Positions 1-10,104 of a stretch of DNA of 64,000 bases are shown piece after piece (positions within the stretch are counted from its first letter, which is position 1; every line of letters starts with the position of its first letter). The notes under the pieces are model-generated. The model was not told where the DNA came from, searched no databases, and saw nothing but the letters and a program-made list of their open reading frames with translations. Both the position numbers and the translations under genes were made by a program. The stretch is from DATGPD01 sp031423015 (GTDB lineage Bacteria > Planctomycetota > UBA1135 > UBA2386): contig JANPER010000122.1 in assembly GCA_031423015.1 (NCBI GenBank), forward strand, positions 62,001 through 126,000, in the 5' to 3' direction.

Positions 1-1
1 G

Positions 2-418
2 CGCGATGTCATGGGTGAGACGCCGGCTTCGCGCATGGCCAACAAGGCCAAGCATCTGGCCGTGCAGGTGAGCCACGCTGACGGCGAGCTTCAGGTTGCG
101 GCCACGGTCGAAGCCGAGAGTCAGAAGGACGCGCGCCAGATCGCGGCGCTAGTCAACGGGCTCAAGGCGCTGCTGTCGCTGATGGAACACGATGCAGACG
201 TGCCCGAGGCGGTGATCGAGGCGTTGAGCGAAGCGCAAGCCGAGACCGAGGGCAGCAAGGTGACGCTGCAGTTCAAGCTGCCGCGCAGCATCCTCGATCA
301 GGCGCTCGAAGCGGTCCGCGCCGAAGTGCGGAGCGACGACGACCACGACGATGAAGCCAAAGAAGAGCGCACGAAGCAACCGAAGCCCGGCGCGCGCAGC
401 AAGCGCGCGATCCGCTGA
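2..418 (+). CDS. Hypothetical protein, C-terminal part (5' end outside window)
   Basis: The reading frame is open from base 2 and ends at a TGA at 416-418, so only the C-terminal part is present; an internal ATG at 11 is a less likely start. The visible 138 residues hold an alpha/beta-looking segment with alternating hydrophobic residues (LAVQVSHADGELQVAATVEA), a helical stretch ending in GLKALLSL, and a highly charged Asp/Glu/Lys/Arg tail. I do not recognise a family. It lies 21 bp upstream of an ECF sigma factor in the same direction, so the three genes may be cotranscribed. Confidence 0.6.
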   Translation, partial: RDVMGETPASRMANKAKHLAVQVSHADGELQVAATVEAESQKDARQIAALVNGLKALLSLMEHDADVPEAVIEALSEAQAETEGSKVTLQFKLPRSILDQALEAVRAEVRSDDDHDDEAKEERTKQPKPGARSKRAIR

Positions 419-439
419 GGACTCGGTTCACCAGTCGCC

Positions 440-1003
440 GTGACCTCGCACACGCTCAGCTCCGACGCCGACCTCGCCCGCGCCGCGCGCGCCGGAGCGC
501 GCGAGGCGTTCGACGCGTTGGTCGAGCGCCACGCCACGCGGCTACATCGGTTTCTGCGGATGCGCACTGCGTCGCCAGCCGATGTTGATGACCTGCTGCA
601 GGACACGTTCTTGCTGTGCTGGCAGAAGCTCGCGCTCTACGACGCGGCGCGACCGTTCACGCAGTGGCTGTTCAAGTTGGCCGCGAACCTGGCGGTCACG
701 CGGGCGCGCGGGCTCCGCCGCATGGATGACACCGAGCTGGACACCTTGCCAGGCGGCGCCGATCCGGCCGAAGTGATCGCCGCGCTCGATGCGCGCGGCA
801 ACTTGTGGGACACCGTGCACCGCGCGTTGCCGCCGCAGGCACGCACGGCGTTGTGGCTGTTCTACGGCGAAGACCAGTCGACCGCGGCGGTCGCCGAGAT
901 CCTGGGCAAGAGCGAGGGTGCGGTGCGTATCTTGCTGTTTCGCGCGCGGGCCGGCCTGCAAGCCGCGCTCGCGAGTCGGGCACCGATGGTCAAGACCTCA
1001 TGA
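440..1003 (+). CDS. RNA polymerase sigma factor, ECF (sigma-70) family
   Basis: A 187-residue ECF sigma factor with only regions 2 and 4. Region 2 (about residues 10-90) carries ARAGAREAFDALVERH, then DVDDLLQDTFLLCWQ, matching the region 2.2 core-binding helix, and FTQWLFKLAANLAVTRAR for regions 2.3-2.4. Region 4 (about 120-175) has LPPQARTALWLFYGE followed by the helix-turn-helix STAAVAEILGKSEGAVRILL. The start is GTG at 440; no upstream ATG fits. Its stop overlaps the ATG of the next gene in an ATGA junction, so the two are translationally coupled. That is the usual layout of a sigma factor with its regulator. Target genes cannot be read from the sequence. Confidence 0.9.
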   Translation: MTSHTLSSDADLARAARAGAREAFDALVERHATRLHRFLRMRTASPADVDDLLQDTFLLCWQKLALYDAARPFTQWLFKLAANLAVTRARGLRRMDDTELDTLPGGADPAEVIAALDARGNLWDTVHRALPPQARTALWLFYGEDQSTAAVAEILGKSEGAVRILLFRARAGLQAALASRAPMVKTS

Positions 1004-1359
1004 ACGCTCACCCTGACGATCGCGACCGATTCGACCTCGAAGCACGCCTGCGCGCTGACGCCGCGACGTGGGGCCAGGAAGTTGCGCCAGAGTTGCGAGC
1101 GCGCTTGCGCACGGTCATCCCGGGGCGTCGCCGACTCCTGCCGTGGGTCGCCGCGGCGCTCGCGCTGGTCGGCACGACGCTCACGCTTGTATGGCCACGC
1201 CCACAAACGCCAGCACCCATGACGCCACGCATCGACGTGGCGCAACTCGAGGCGATGGCCTTGGCGCCGCTGAAGCAGGAACTGGCCTTCGTGATGCAGG
1301 ATGGTCGCGCCGTCGCGCGCGGCGTGTTCCGTGGCCTTTGGCCGATCGCGGGCCAGTAA
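1000..1359 (+). CDS. Small single-pass membrane protein, possible anti-sigma factor
   Basis: The ATG at 1000 overlaps the TGA of the ECF sigma gene by 4 bp. The 119-residue product has a soluble, charged N-terminal half (about residues 1-45), one clear transmembrane segment near 48-66 (LLPWVAAALALVGTTLTLVW), and a short outer domain of about 50 residues. Size, topology and coupling to the sigma gene suggest an anti-sigma factor or a planctomycetal functional equivalent. No zinc-binding HxxxCxxC (ZAS) motif is visible, so the role is inferred from context only. No homologous family was recognised. Confidence 0.6.
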   Translation: MNAHPDDRDRFDLEARLRADAATWGQEVAPELRARLRTVIPGRRRLLPWVAAALALVGTTLTLVWPRPQTPAPMTPRIDVAQLEAMALAPLKQELAFVMQDGRAVARGVFRGLWPIAGQ

Positions 1360-1379
1360 CCCCGACCGTCAGCACGCGC

Positions 1380-3296
1380 TCACGCGCGCTCTTCCAACTC
1401 CACCCAACGCGCCATGAGCGTGTCGAGGGACTTCGCCGCGGCTTGGCGCGCCTTGGCCACGGCTTGCGGGTCGGAGCCGATCGTCGTGTAGAGCTCAGGG
1501 TCGACGAGCTTCTTGTCGAGGTCCGTGATCTCGGCTTCGGCGGCGGCGACCTTCTTCTGCAGCGCCTCCAACTCACGGCGCTCGTAGGTCGACAGGCGCT
1601 TCTTGGCCGCGGGTGGCGCGACCGACGCAGGCACCTCCGCCCTCTTCTCTCTGGCCTTGTCCTTGGTCGCCGACGCGTCAGCGCCGCGGATCGTGCCGCC
1701 GCGCGCCAGGAACGAACTCAGGTCACCCTCGTGGATCACGCTACGCCCGCTGCCGTCGAGGTACAGGATGCGCGTGGCGACGCGATCCAAGAAGTAACGG
1801 TCGTGGCTCACGATCAGCGCGGCACCGGGGAACGCATTCAACGCTTCTTCGAGCACGCGCAGCGTGTTGAGGTCGAGGTCGTTGGTCGGCTCGTCGAGCA
1901 CCAGCACGTTGCCGCCTTGCGACAGCAGCTTGGCCAACAACACTCGATGGCGCTCGCCGCCCGACAGAGCCTGCACGCGCGTCTGTTTGCGCACGCCGGT
2001 GAAGCCGAATTGATCGAGGAAGGTCTCGATGCGCAGCATGCGACCATCGACGGCGACGTGGTCGAAGCCGCGGCCAACCTCTTCGACCACCGTATTGGTC
2101 TCGGTGAGATCGCTGCGCGTCTGATCGATCTGCGCAAAGCGCACGGTCGGGCCGATGGTGACGCTGCCGGCGTCGGGGGCGAGCGCGCCGGTGGCAACCC
2201 GCAGGATCGTGGTCTTGCCGGCACCGTTCGGACCCACGATGCCGAGACGTTCACCGGGCCCCAACTCGACATCCACGCTGCGCAGCACGACGCGGTCGCC
2301 GTACTGCTTGCGCACGCCCTGCAAGCGCAGCACGCGATCGCCGAGGCGATGCGGGCATGGGATGGTGAACTCGATGCCCTCGTCCGGGTTCTCGCGCGCG
2401 TTCGCCACAAGTTGGTGGTAGCTCGCGATGCGCGCCTTGGGCTTGGTCGTGCGCGCCGGCGGCCCGCGGCGCATCCACTCGGTCTCGCGCCGTAGCTGAT
2501 TGACGCGCACGCTCTCGCCGCGTTCCTCGATCGCGAGACGATCGGCGCGCTGCGCCAAGAAGTCTTGGTACGCGCCGTCGTAGTTGTGCAGCACGCCGCG
2601 ATCGATCTCGATGATGCGCTGCACGACGCGGTCGAGGAAGTAGCGGTCGTGGGTGACCAACACCAGCGTGGCGCGGCTGCCCTGTAGGCGGTCCTCGAGC
2701 CAATCGCTGGCGAGCGCGTCGAGGTGATTGGTCGGCTCGTCGAGCAGCAAGATGTCGGGCGCGTCGAGCAACAGCCGCGCGAGCGCGACGCGACGCTTCT
2801 CGCCGCCCGACATCGGGCCGCAGATCGCGTCGGGGTCGAGCAGCCCCAGCGCCGCGATCATCGCTTCCACTTGGTGCTCGCGGTCGTGCCCGCCGAGCGC
2901 GTCGAGCTTGGTGTCGAGTTCGGCCTGGCGGCGCAGCATGCGCTCGATCTCCACCGCGCCGGTCATCGTCGCCAGCGCCTCGTGCACCTGGTCGAGTTCG
3001 TCCTTCACCGCCTGCCAGGTCGCGAGCCCGGCGCGCACCGCGTCGCGTACCGTCAGCGAGCCATCGAGCTCGGGTTCCTGCGCCAGGTAGCCGATGCGCG
3101 CGTCGCGCTTGATCGTGCGGCGACCGTCGTCGGGCGCTTCGACGCCAGCCAAGATGCGCAGCAGCGTCGACTTACCCGAGCCGTTGTCGCCCACGATGGC
3201 CACCCGTTCGCCCGGCTCGACGTGCAGACTGACGCCGCGGAGCAGCTTGCGGTCGAGCACCTGTTTGTCGATGCCGTCGACGCTGAGAATGGCCAT
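1380..3296 (-). CDS. uup: ABC-F family ATPase, Uup type
   Basis: A 638-residue protein with two ABC ATPase domains in one chain and no membrane segments, as in the ABC-F translation factors. Domain 1 has Walker A GDNGSGKST (about residue 37), signature MSGGEKRRV and Walker B ILLLDEPTNHLD. Domain 2 has GPNGAGKTT, LSGGERHRV and VLVLDEPTNDLD. After domain 2 come a charged linker and a C-terminal coiled coil (about 570-638: STYERRELEALQKKVAAAEA...), the tail typical of Uup. ABC-F proteins act on the ribosome E site, and Uup has also been tied to branched DNA and ribosome assembly. It is a monocistronic unit convergent with the sigma operon. Confidence 0.9.
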   Translation of the reverse strand: MAILSVDGIDKQVLDRKLLRGVSLHVEPGERVAIVGDNGSGKSTLLRILAGVEAPDDGRRTIKRDARIGYLAQEPELDGSLTVRDAVRAGLATWQAVKDELDQVHEALATMTGAVEIERMLRRQAELDTKLDALGGHDREHQVEAMIAALGLLDPDAICGPMSGGEKRRVALARLLLDAPDILLLDEPTNHLDALASDWLEDRLQGSRATLVLVTHDRYFLDRVVQRIIEIDRGVLHNYDGAYQDFLAQRADRLAIEERGESVRVNQLRRETEWMRRGPPARTTKPKARIASYHQLVANARENPDEGIEFTIPCPHRLGDRVLRLQGVRKQYGDRVVLRSVDVELGPGERLGIVGPNGAGKTTILRVATGALAPDAGSVTIGPTVRFAQIDQTRSDLTETNTVVEEVGRGFDHVAVDGRMLRIETFLDQFGFTGVRKQTRVQALSGGERHRVLLAKLLSQGGNVLVLDEPTNDLDLNTLRVLEEALNAFPGAALIVSHDRYFLDRVATRILYLDGSGRSVIHEGDLSSFLARGGTIRGADASATKDKAREKRAEVPASVAPPAAKKRLSTYERRELEALQKKVAAAEAEITDLDKKLVDPELYTTIGSDPQAVAKARQAAAKSLDTLMARWVELEERA

Positions 3297-3404
3297 GTGC
3301 GCACTGTGGCCGACAACCCGTCGCGATGGAACGCGCGAGTTGTGTTGCAGCGCGGCAACAAACGGGCAGGCGCGTCCTTCGCCAGGCCGCTATTGGATGG
3401 TGCG

Positions 3405-4820
3405 ATGGAACCAGTGCCTGGCGTTCTGGTGGAGGCTGCCGACGACGAACCGCGCGTCAGGCGGTTCGTGTGGTGCTTCCTGGGCGCGTTCGTGCTCGCG
3501 TACGTGACGCTCTACAACCTGCCGTTCCCGCTCGCCCACGTGCCTGGCCAGGCGAAGGGGGACTGGCTGCAGTGGCTGCCGGCGGCGACCAAGGCCTGGA
3601 CCGAGTGGGAACACGCCGCGACGCACTGGTTCGGCGCCAACTTGCTGGGGCTGGCCGACGTCAAGCCGATCGAGCAGACGGGCAGCGGCGACACGCTCTA
3701 CGACTACGTGAGCGCGGCGACGAAGGCCGCGATCGCTGGCCTGCTCGCCGTCGTGTGGTGCGCGCTCGATCGACGGGGCAGAAGCCAACCGACGGCGCAC
3801 GCCTTGGTGCGCATCTATGCGCGCTATGCGTTGGCGGCCACCATGCTCGGCTACGGCTTTCACAAGGTGTTCCCGCTGCAGTTCGGCGCGCTCGACGACG
3901 AACGATTGTTCAGCACCTATGGCAACTCGTCGCCGATGTTCCTGGTGTGGACGTTCATGGCGGCGTCGCCGGCGTACACCATCTTTGGCGGCGCGATGGA
4001 GGCACTCGGCGGCGCGCTGCTGTTCTTTCGGCGCACGACCACGCTCGGCGCGTTGGTGTCAGTCGGAGTGATGACCAACGTGGCGATGCTCAACTACTGC
4101 TACGACGTGCCGGTGAAGCTGTACTCGACGCACCTGCTGGCGATGGCAGTCTTCCTGCTCGCCAAGGACGTGCCGCGCCTGGTGCGAGTTCTGTTGCTCA
4201 ATCGCGCAACCACGCCCGCCGTGCTGCGCCGACGCATGCCGGTGGTTCTGCTCGTGGTGGTGCTGGCGTGCAAGGCGACCGTCGTCGGCTACCTCACGTG
4301 GAGTGCGTTCTCGTCGAGCCAGAAGATGTGGCAGCAGACGCGCGACCCTGGTCAGCGCAAGCCGTTGCAAGGGATCTGGGAGGTGACGGAGTTCACGCAC
4401 GAGTTGTCGCCGGCGCCCGCGGACGCCAGCGTGCGTGCCTGGCAGCGCCTCACGTTCAGTCGGTGGGACTTTGCTCAGGTGACACGCAAGGACGACAGCA
4501 AGCAGTACTGGCGCACGGCGGTCGATGCCGCGGCGAAGCAGGTGACTCTGAGCCAAGCTGGCGGCCAGGCGGCGACGCCGATCGTCTTGACGTACGAGGA
4601 GAAGGCAGAAGACGCCGCGGGCGCGCCGCCAGACGCGACGCCAGGCGCGGCCGCCAGCGGCAGCCCGAAGCCAACAACCCACCGCGAGCTTCGACTTCAG
4701 GGCGAACTCGACGGCGCCAAGCTGAGCGTGACGCTCCGGCTGCGCGAGCCGAACTCCTTCCCGATTCACGCGCGCGGGTTCCGCTGGGTGCAGTCGTACC
4801 CGTTCAACTCGAACCAATAG
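3405..4820 (+). CDS. DoxX-like multipass membrane protein
   Basis: The chosen ATG at 3405 gives 471 residues. The N-terminal two thirds contain roughly seven hydrophobic segments, starting with WCFLGAFVLAYVTLYNLPF near residue 25. A central block (ARYALAATMLGYGFHKVFPL ... GALLFFRRTTTLGALVSVGV) resembles the DoxX/HTTM-like four-helix fold. The last 150 residues are soluble, with an Ala/Pro-rich linker (about 410-430). DoxX-type proteins are loosely linked to redox or lipid metabolism, but there is no catalytic motif that allows a reaction to be named. The frame stays open far upstream only because it is antisense to the ABC-F gene, which is why the later start was chosen. Confidence 0.7.
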   Translation: MEPVPGVLVEAADDEPRVRRFVWCFLGAFVLAYVTLYNLPFPLAHVPGQAKGDWLQWLPAATKAWTEWEHAATHWFGANLLGLADVKPIEQTGSGDTLYDYVSAATKAAIAGLLAVVWCALDRRGRSQPTAHALVRIYARYALAATMLGYGFHKVFPLQFGALDDERLFSTYGNSSPMFLVWTFMAASPAYTIFGGAMEALGGALLFFRRTTTLGALVSVGVMTNVAMLNYCYDVPVKLYSTHLLAMAVFLLAKDVPRLVRVLLLNRATTPAVLRRRMPVVLLVVVLACKATVVGYLTWSAFSSSQKMWQQTRDPGQRKPLQGIWEVTEFTHELSPAPADASVRAWQRLTFSRWDFAQVTRKDDSKQYWRTAVDAAAKQVTLSQAGGQAATPIVLTYEEKAEDAAGAPPDATPGAAASGSPKPTTHRELRLQGELDGAKLSVTLRLREPNSFPIHARGFRWVQSYPFNSNQ

Positions 4821-4902
4821 GGCAGGCGCGAACGGCGAGTCCTGCCGTCCTGCCGCTCGGTGTTCGCCTCGCGGGCGCGCGGACGCCACAATCTCGCCCG
4901 CC

Positions 4903-6351
4903 ATGCGTTCGACCATTCGCCTCGTCTTCTCCCTCGCGCTCGCGGCGTTGCCGTTGCGCGCGCAAACCCAGGCATCAGTCGACGACCTCACGGCGTTGCG
5001 CGAGGCAGCGTTCGCCCGCGTCGAGGCGCGCGCCGAGTCGCTCTACGCGCTGAGCAATCGCATCTGGCGCTTCGCCGAGACCAGCCTCACCGAGAGCAAG
5101 TCATCGAAAGCGCTCGCCGACTTCTTGGAGCAGGCGGGGTTCGCCGTGGAACGCGGCGTCGCCGGCATTCCGACCGCCTTCGTGGCGCGCTGGGGTAAGG
5201 GCTCGCCGGTGATCGGCATCCTCGCCGAGTTCGACGCGCTGCCCGGGATCAGCAACGACGCGGTGCCCGAACGCGCGGCGCTGGTGCGCGGCGGGGCGGG
5301 GCACGGCTGCGGCCACAACCTGTTCGCCGCGGGGTCGGCGGGCGCCGCGATCGCCGCGCGCGAAGTGCTCGAGGCGCGCGGCCTTCCCGGCACGCTCGTG
5401 CTGTTCGGTTGTCCCGCCGAGGAGACCGTGATCGGCAAGGTGTACATGGCGAAGGCCGGCGTGTTCGACGGCGTCGACGCGTGTCTCGATTGGCATCCTG
5501 GCGACAAGACGGGCGCCGACTACGAGGGCACGCGCGCGCTCAACAACTTCGTGGTGCGCTTTCACGGCAAGACCGCGCACGGCGCCGGCGACCCGTGGAA
5601 CGGCCGCAGCGCGCTCGACGCGGTGGAGCTGATGAACCACGCGGTGAACATGCTGCGCGAACACGTCAAGCCGTCGACGCGCATGCACTACGTGATCTCC
5701 GACGGCGGCGGCGCCCCCAACGTGGTGCCGGCCGAGGCCGCGGTGTGGTACTACGTGCGCGACCTCGAACGCGACGGCGTGGAGGCGACGTATGCGCGCG
5801 TGCTCAAGTGCGCCGAGGGCGCGGCGATCGCGACCGAAACCACGTGGGACGTCGAGCTGACCACGGGGGTGCATTCGTACCTGTTGAACCGCACGCTCAC
5901 CGAGTTGTTGGATCGCAATCTACGCGCCGCCGGCACGCCGGCGTGGACCGACGGCGAGCAGGACTTCGCCAAGAAGCTGCAGCGCGCGACCGGCAAGGTC
6001 GAGAAGGGCTTGTTCGTCGGCGCCGGCGAGCTGCCCGCCACGCCGCAGCCAGCGCCCGGCGGCTCGACCGACGCCGCCGAGGTGAGCCGCCTCACGCCCA
6101 CCGGCAAGCTGCGCGTGGCGTGCGCGCCGATCGACACGCCGTGGCACGCGTGGCCGGTGGTGGCGTGCGCTGGCACGACGATCGGGCACAAGTGCGTGCG
6201 CACCGCGGCGCGGACCTTGGCTGCCGCGGCGTTGGAGTTGTTCGTGACGCCCGAGGTCGTGGCGGCCGCGCGGGCCGAGTTCGGCAAGGCGACCGAAGGG
6301 AAGCCGTATCAGTGCCCGATCCCAGCGGATCAGAAGCCGCCCGTGCGATGA
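4903..6351 (+). CDS. Secreted M20-family amidohydrolase (AbgB-like)
   Basis: A 482-residue metal-dependent amidohydrolase with an N-terminal signal peptide (MRSTIRLVFSLALAALPLRAQ), so it is probably exported. It has the M20/AbgB hallmarks: a substrate and metal region GAGHGCGHNLFA (about residue 130), a second metal motif CPAEET (about 165), and the dimerisation-domain sequence FHGKTAHGAGDPWNGRSALD (about 215-235). Members hydrolyse N-acyl amino acids or p-aminobenzoyl-glutamate; the real substrate is unknown. Its TGA stop at 6349-6351 shares its last base with a 29-bp palindrome, and the gene is convergent with the ACT-protein gene. Calling it AbgB-like is a family-level statement. Confidence 0.88.
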   Translation: MRSTIRLVFSLALAALPLRAQTQASVDDLTALREAAFARVEARAESLYALSNRIWRFAETSLTESKSSKALADFLEQAGFAVERGVAGIPTAFVARWGKGSPVIGILAEFDALPGISNDAVPERAALVRGGAGHGCGHNLFAAGSAGAAIAAREVLEARGLPGTLVLFGCPAEETVIGKVYMAKAGVFDGVDACLDWHPGDKTGADYEGTRALNNFVVRFHGKTAHGAGDPWNGRSALDAVELMNHAVNMLREHVKPSTRMHYVISDGGGAPNVVPAEAAVWYYVRDLERDGVEATYARVLKCAEGAAIATETTWDVELTTGVHSYLLNRTLTELLDRNLRAAGTPAWTDGEQDFAKKLQRATGKVEKGLFVGAGELPATPQPAPGGSTDAAEVSRLTPTGKLRVACAPIDTPWHAWPVVACAGTTIGHKCVRTAARTLAAAALELFVTPEVVAAARAEFGKATEGKPYQCPIPADQKPPVR

Positions 6352-6379
6352 GGACGAATGTGTCAGACACATTCGTCCT
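6351..6379. repeat. Palindromic element, copy 1 (perfect, 29 bp)
   Basis: This is a perfect inverted repeat with 14-bp arms (aggacgaatgtgtc and its complement) around a single central A at 6365. It lies exactly between two convergent genes. Its first base is the last base of the amidohydrolase stop codon, and its centre supplies the stop codon of the ACT-protein gene on the other strand. In RNA it would form a 13-bp stem with a three-base loop from either strand. No T-tract follows, so it is not a classical intrinsic terminator. Related copies are at 8192-8210, 23713-23749 and 24941-24954. Confidence 0.9.
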
Positions 6380-6770
6380 GGTCGGCTTGCGCCTGCAACG
6401 CGTGCAGGACACCCATCGCGTGGTTCGCTCGCTCGACGGGGACGAAGATGTGGTCGTGATGGACAGCCGCAACCACGTTGCAGCTGATGCCCGCATCGCT
6501 CAACGCCGCGCTGAACGCGGCGGTGAAGCCGACCGCGTGCAGATCGGAGTCGACGCTCAGCGTGATCCACGCCGCGCGAAACAAGATGGTCCAGCCGGCG
6601 CGCGCGGCGTCGGCCTCGCGCGCGATGACGGTGAGGCCCTCGGCTTCGCGAAACGTGGCCAGCGTCGGCACGGCACGCAGGTCGGTGTCGGGCGCGACGG
6701 ACGCGAACACGTAGACTCCTTCGTTCAACACGGGCTGCATGCAGCGCAGGAGCAAGTCGAGGTCACGCAC
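6363..6770 (-). CDS. ACT domain-containing protein (DUF2241 type)
   Basis: A 135-residue protein with the pattern of the small bacterial ACT/DUF2241 family: an N-terminal LLRCMQPVLNEGVYVFASV (about residues 7-25), then AEGLTVIAREADAARAG, and a C-terminal ACT half with VDSDLHAVGFTAAFSAALS and ISCNVVAAVHHDHIFVPVE (about 80-115). ACT domains bind small ligands such as amino acids; this family has no assigned reaction. The start is GTG at 6770, which gives the family's usual length. The last codons and the TGA lie inside the 29-bp palindrome, so the element encodes the C-terminal DECV. Confidence 0.8.
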   Translation of the reverse strand: MRDLDLLLRCMQPVLNEGVYVFASVAPDTDLRAVPTLATFREAEGLTVIAREADAARAGWTILFRAAWITLSVDSDLHAVGFTAAFSAALSDAGISCNVVAAVHHDHIFVPVERANHAMGVLHALQAQADQDECV

Positions 6771-6833
6771 GGCGTTGGTGACAGGCTACCCGGTCACCGC
6801 TGCGAGTCGGCCCTTCGCACGTTCCCGAGTCGC

Positions 6834-7349
6834 TTAGTCGATGCGCTCGAACTCCAAGTAGTCGCCGGGCCCCTGCAGCACGCGCAGCGTCGTCGTCGTC
6901 ACCTCGATGGTGCGCACCTCCACGAGCGCATCGCCGTCGAGCACCGGAGAGTCGCCGGGCGGCACGCGCACGCCAAGGCAACTCGTGGTCCGCAGGCGCG
7001 ACCCGACCAAGGTGTACTCGCGCACGCTCGCCTGGATCGAGGGCTTACCCGACCCCCGGGTTTCGTCGTGAATCTGGATCGACAGATACCGCTCCCCCAC
7101 CATCAAGTAGCCGCGCACACCCTCGCGCACGACCTGATTGTCACGCGCCGCTGAACGTAGGCGATAGGTGCCGGCGATCGGGCTCGGCGCCGTGAAGCGC
7201 TGCCACAGATCCTTGCGCTCGATCGCCGTCATGGGCACGTCGGGGATCTGCGGCAGGGGTTTGGCGCCCTCGGGCGGCTTGGGGTGCGACGGATCCTGAC
7301 TCGCCAAGCACACCAGAGCGAACGCGAACACCGTGGCCAGCAACTTCAT
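6834..7349 (-). CDS. Secreted hypothetical protein
   Basis: A 171-residue protein with a signal peptide (MKLLATVFAFALVCLASQ), then a Pro-rich linker (SHPKPPEGAKPLPQIPDVP) and a domain of about 130 residues rich in predicted beta strands (GTYRLRSAARDN, RGYLMVGERYLSIQIHD, YTLVGSRLRTTSCLGV, TTLRVLQGPGDYLEFERID). The Cys after the signal is not in a convincing lipobox. I do not recognise the family; the strand pattern is consistent with a lipocalin-like or small beta-barrel fold, but that is a guess. It lies downstream of the pseudouridine synthase gene on the same strand, separated by about 125 bp that hold a hairpin. Confidence 0.65.
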   Translation of the reverse strand: MKLLATVFAFALVCLASQDPSHPKPPEGAKPLPQIPDVPMTAIERKDLWQRFTAPSPIAGTYRLRSAARDNQVVREGVRGYLMVGERYLSIQIHDETRGSGKPSIQASVREYTLVGSRLRTTSCLGVRVPPGDSPVLDGDALVEVRTIEVTTTTLRVLQGPGDYLEFERID

Positions 7350-7419
7350 GACGCGTAGGTACGCGGGCCAGGCGCGCCGGTCAACGCCAGCGTCGCCGAC
7401 CGGCCCGGTGCCAGGTGTC

Positions 7420-7446
7420 CCGGCAATTTGCGATGCAAACTGCCGG
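7420..7446 (-). terminator. Hairpin downstream of the RsuA-type gene
   Basis: The sequence forms a 12-bp inverted repeat (ccggcaatttgc / gcaaactgccgg) with a GAT triloop. The single A/C mismatch on the plus strand becomes a G-U pair in minus-strand RNA, so the stem is complete only for transcripts running leftwards. It starts 27 bp after the stop at 7474. There is no U-tract, so it may be a Rho-assisted stop, an mRNA-stabilising stem or a separate repeat type. Confidence 0.5.
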
Positions 7447-7473
7447 AATAGCCGGCAGCCGGTCAGTTGGCGG

Positions 7474-8213
7474 TCAACGTGGCTGCGCGCGCAGTGCGCG
7501 CACCTCGGTGGCGGTCAGGCGGCGCACGGCACCCTCGGCGAGATCGCCGAGCGTGAGGCTGCCGATCGCGACGCGGTGCAATCGCACCACAGTGCGGCCG
7601 CACGCCTGCGCCATGCGGCGAATCTGGCGGTTCTTGCCCTCGCGCAAAGTGAGGCGCACGGACGTGGCGTCGCCGCGGCGCGGCAAGGCCACGTCGACCG
7701 GTTGCAGCGCCGTGCCATCGGGCAGCACCAAGCCTTGGCGGAAGCGCGCGACGTCTTGGTCGGTCAGCGGCGCATCGAGGGTCACCTCGTAGACCTTCGC
7801 CAACTCGCCAGCCGGACCGGTGATCTTTTCGCCGAGCTGGGTGTCGTTGGTGAGCAACAGCAAGCCGCTGCTGTCGAGGTCGAGCCGACCCACCGGCGAC
7901 ACCCACGGCGTGCCGGTCGGCAACAGGTCGTACACCGTGCGGCGTTTGCGTTCATCGGCACGGGTGGTGACGACACCCACCGGCTTGTGCATCGCGAGAT
8001 ACACCCGCTGCTGCCGCGTGACCACGCGTCCATCCAGCGTGATGCCGCGATCCGGATCGACCCACCGCTCGGGGTCGCGCGTGATCCTGCCATCGACCGC
8101 CACCCGCCCCGCGGCGATCGCAGCCGCCGCCTGCGTGCGCGACAACACGCCGAGTTTGCTGAGTGCGCGCGCCAGCGTGACCCGTACCGGTGTGTCCGAC
8201 ACCTTCGTCCTGT

Positions 8214-8217
<4 letters not shown>
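7474..8217 (-). CDS. RsuA/RluB-family pseudouridine synthase
   Basis: A 247-residue rRNA pseudouridine synthase. An N-terminal S4 RNA-binding domain (about residues 14-60: LARALSKLGVLSRTQAAAAI ... GRVAVDGR) precedes the catalytic domain, which has YLAMHKPVGVVTT and the active-site motif GRLDLDSSGLLLLTND with its catalytic Asp, then REGKNRQIRRM near residue 200. Family members modify one uridine in 16S or 23S rRNA; the exact site cannot be told. The start is GTG at 8217, overlapping the carboxyltransferase stop in a GTGA junction. The first residues (VNRTKVSDTPV) are encoded by a degenerate copy of the palindromic element. Confidence 0.88.
8192..8210. repeat. Palindromic element, copy 2 (degenerate)
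   Basis: Read on the minus strand, this copy keeps the full 14-bp left arm with one change (aggacgaaggtgtc) and the first five bases of the right arm; the rest of the right arm is lost. It begins 3 bp after the TGA of the carboxyltransferase gene, the same relation to a stop codon as copies 1 and 3. It also lies within the first codons of the RsuA-type gene, so it is under coding selection now. Confidence 0.6.
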
Positions 8218-9824
<1,607 letters not shown>

Positions 9825-10104
9825 GCAGGGCGAAGGGTAAGCGACGGCGCCGCTACGGCACCAACGATCAGGCGTCGACTGTCCAGTAGTTGCACACCGC
9901 GGCCACCGAGGACGAGCGAAACGCCATTGCCGCCACGGCGCCGGCGTCGAGCATCTCATGCCGAGCGAGGGTCAGTTCTTGTTGCGTCGACCGACCTTCC
10001 GACGCGGGCCACCGACCCTTGAGTTTGGCAGCGCGGTCACCCGATACGCCTTGTTGGCGATCGGCAGTGGAACGGTGAGGAAGCCCCCCATCCCAACGTG
10101 GCTC

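Noticed and set aside
1068..2495. A 475-codon plus-strand frame across the ABC-F gene
   Set aside because: Its sequence is a low-complexity Arg/Gly/His shadow of the ABC-F ATPase on the other strand.
5409..7154. A 581-codon plus-strand frame spanning the M20 and ACT genes
   Set aside because: Arg-rich shadow in another frame of the amidohydrolase; it crosses a palindrome and antisense regions without motifs.
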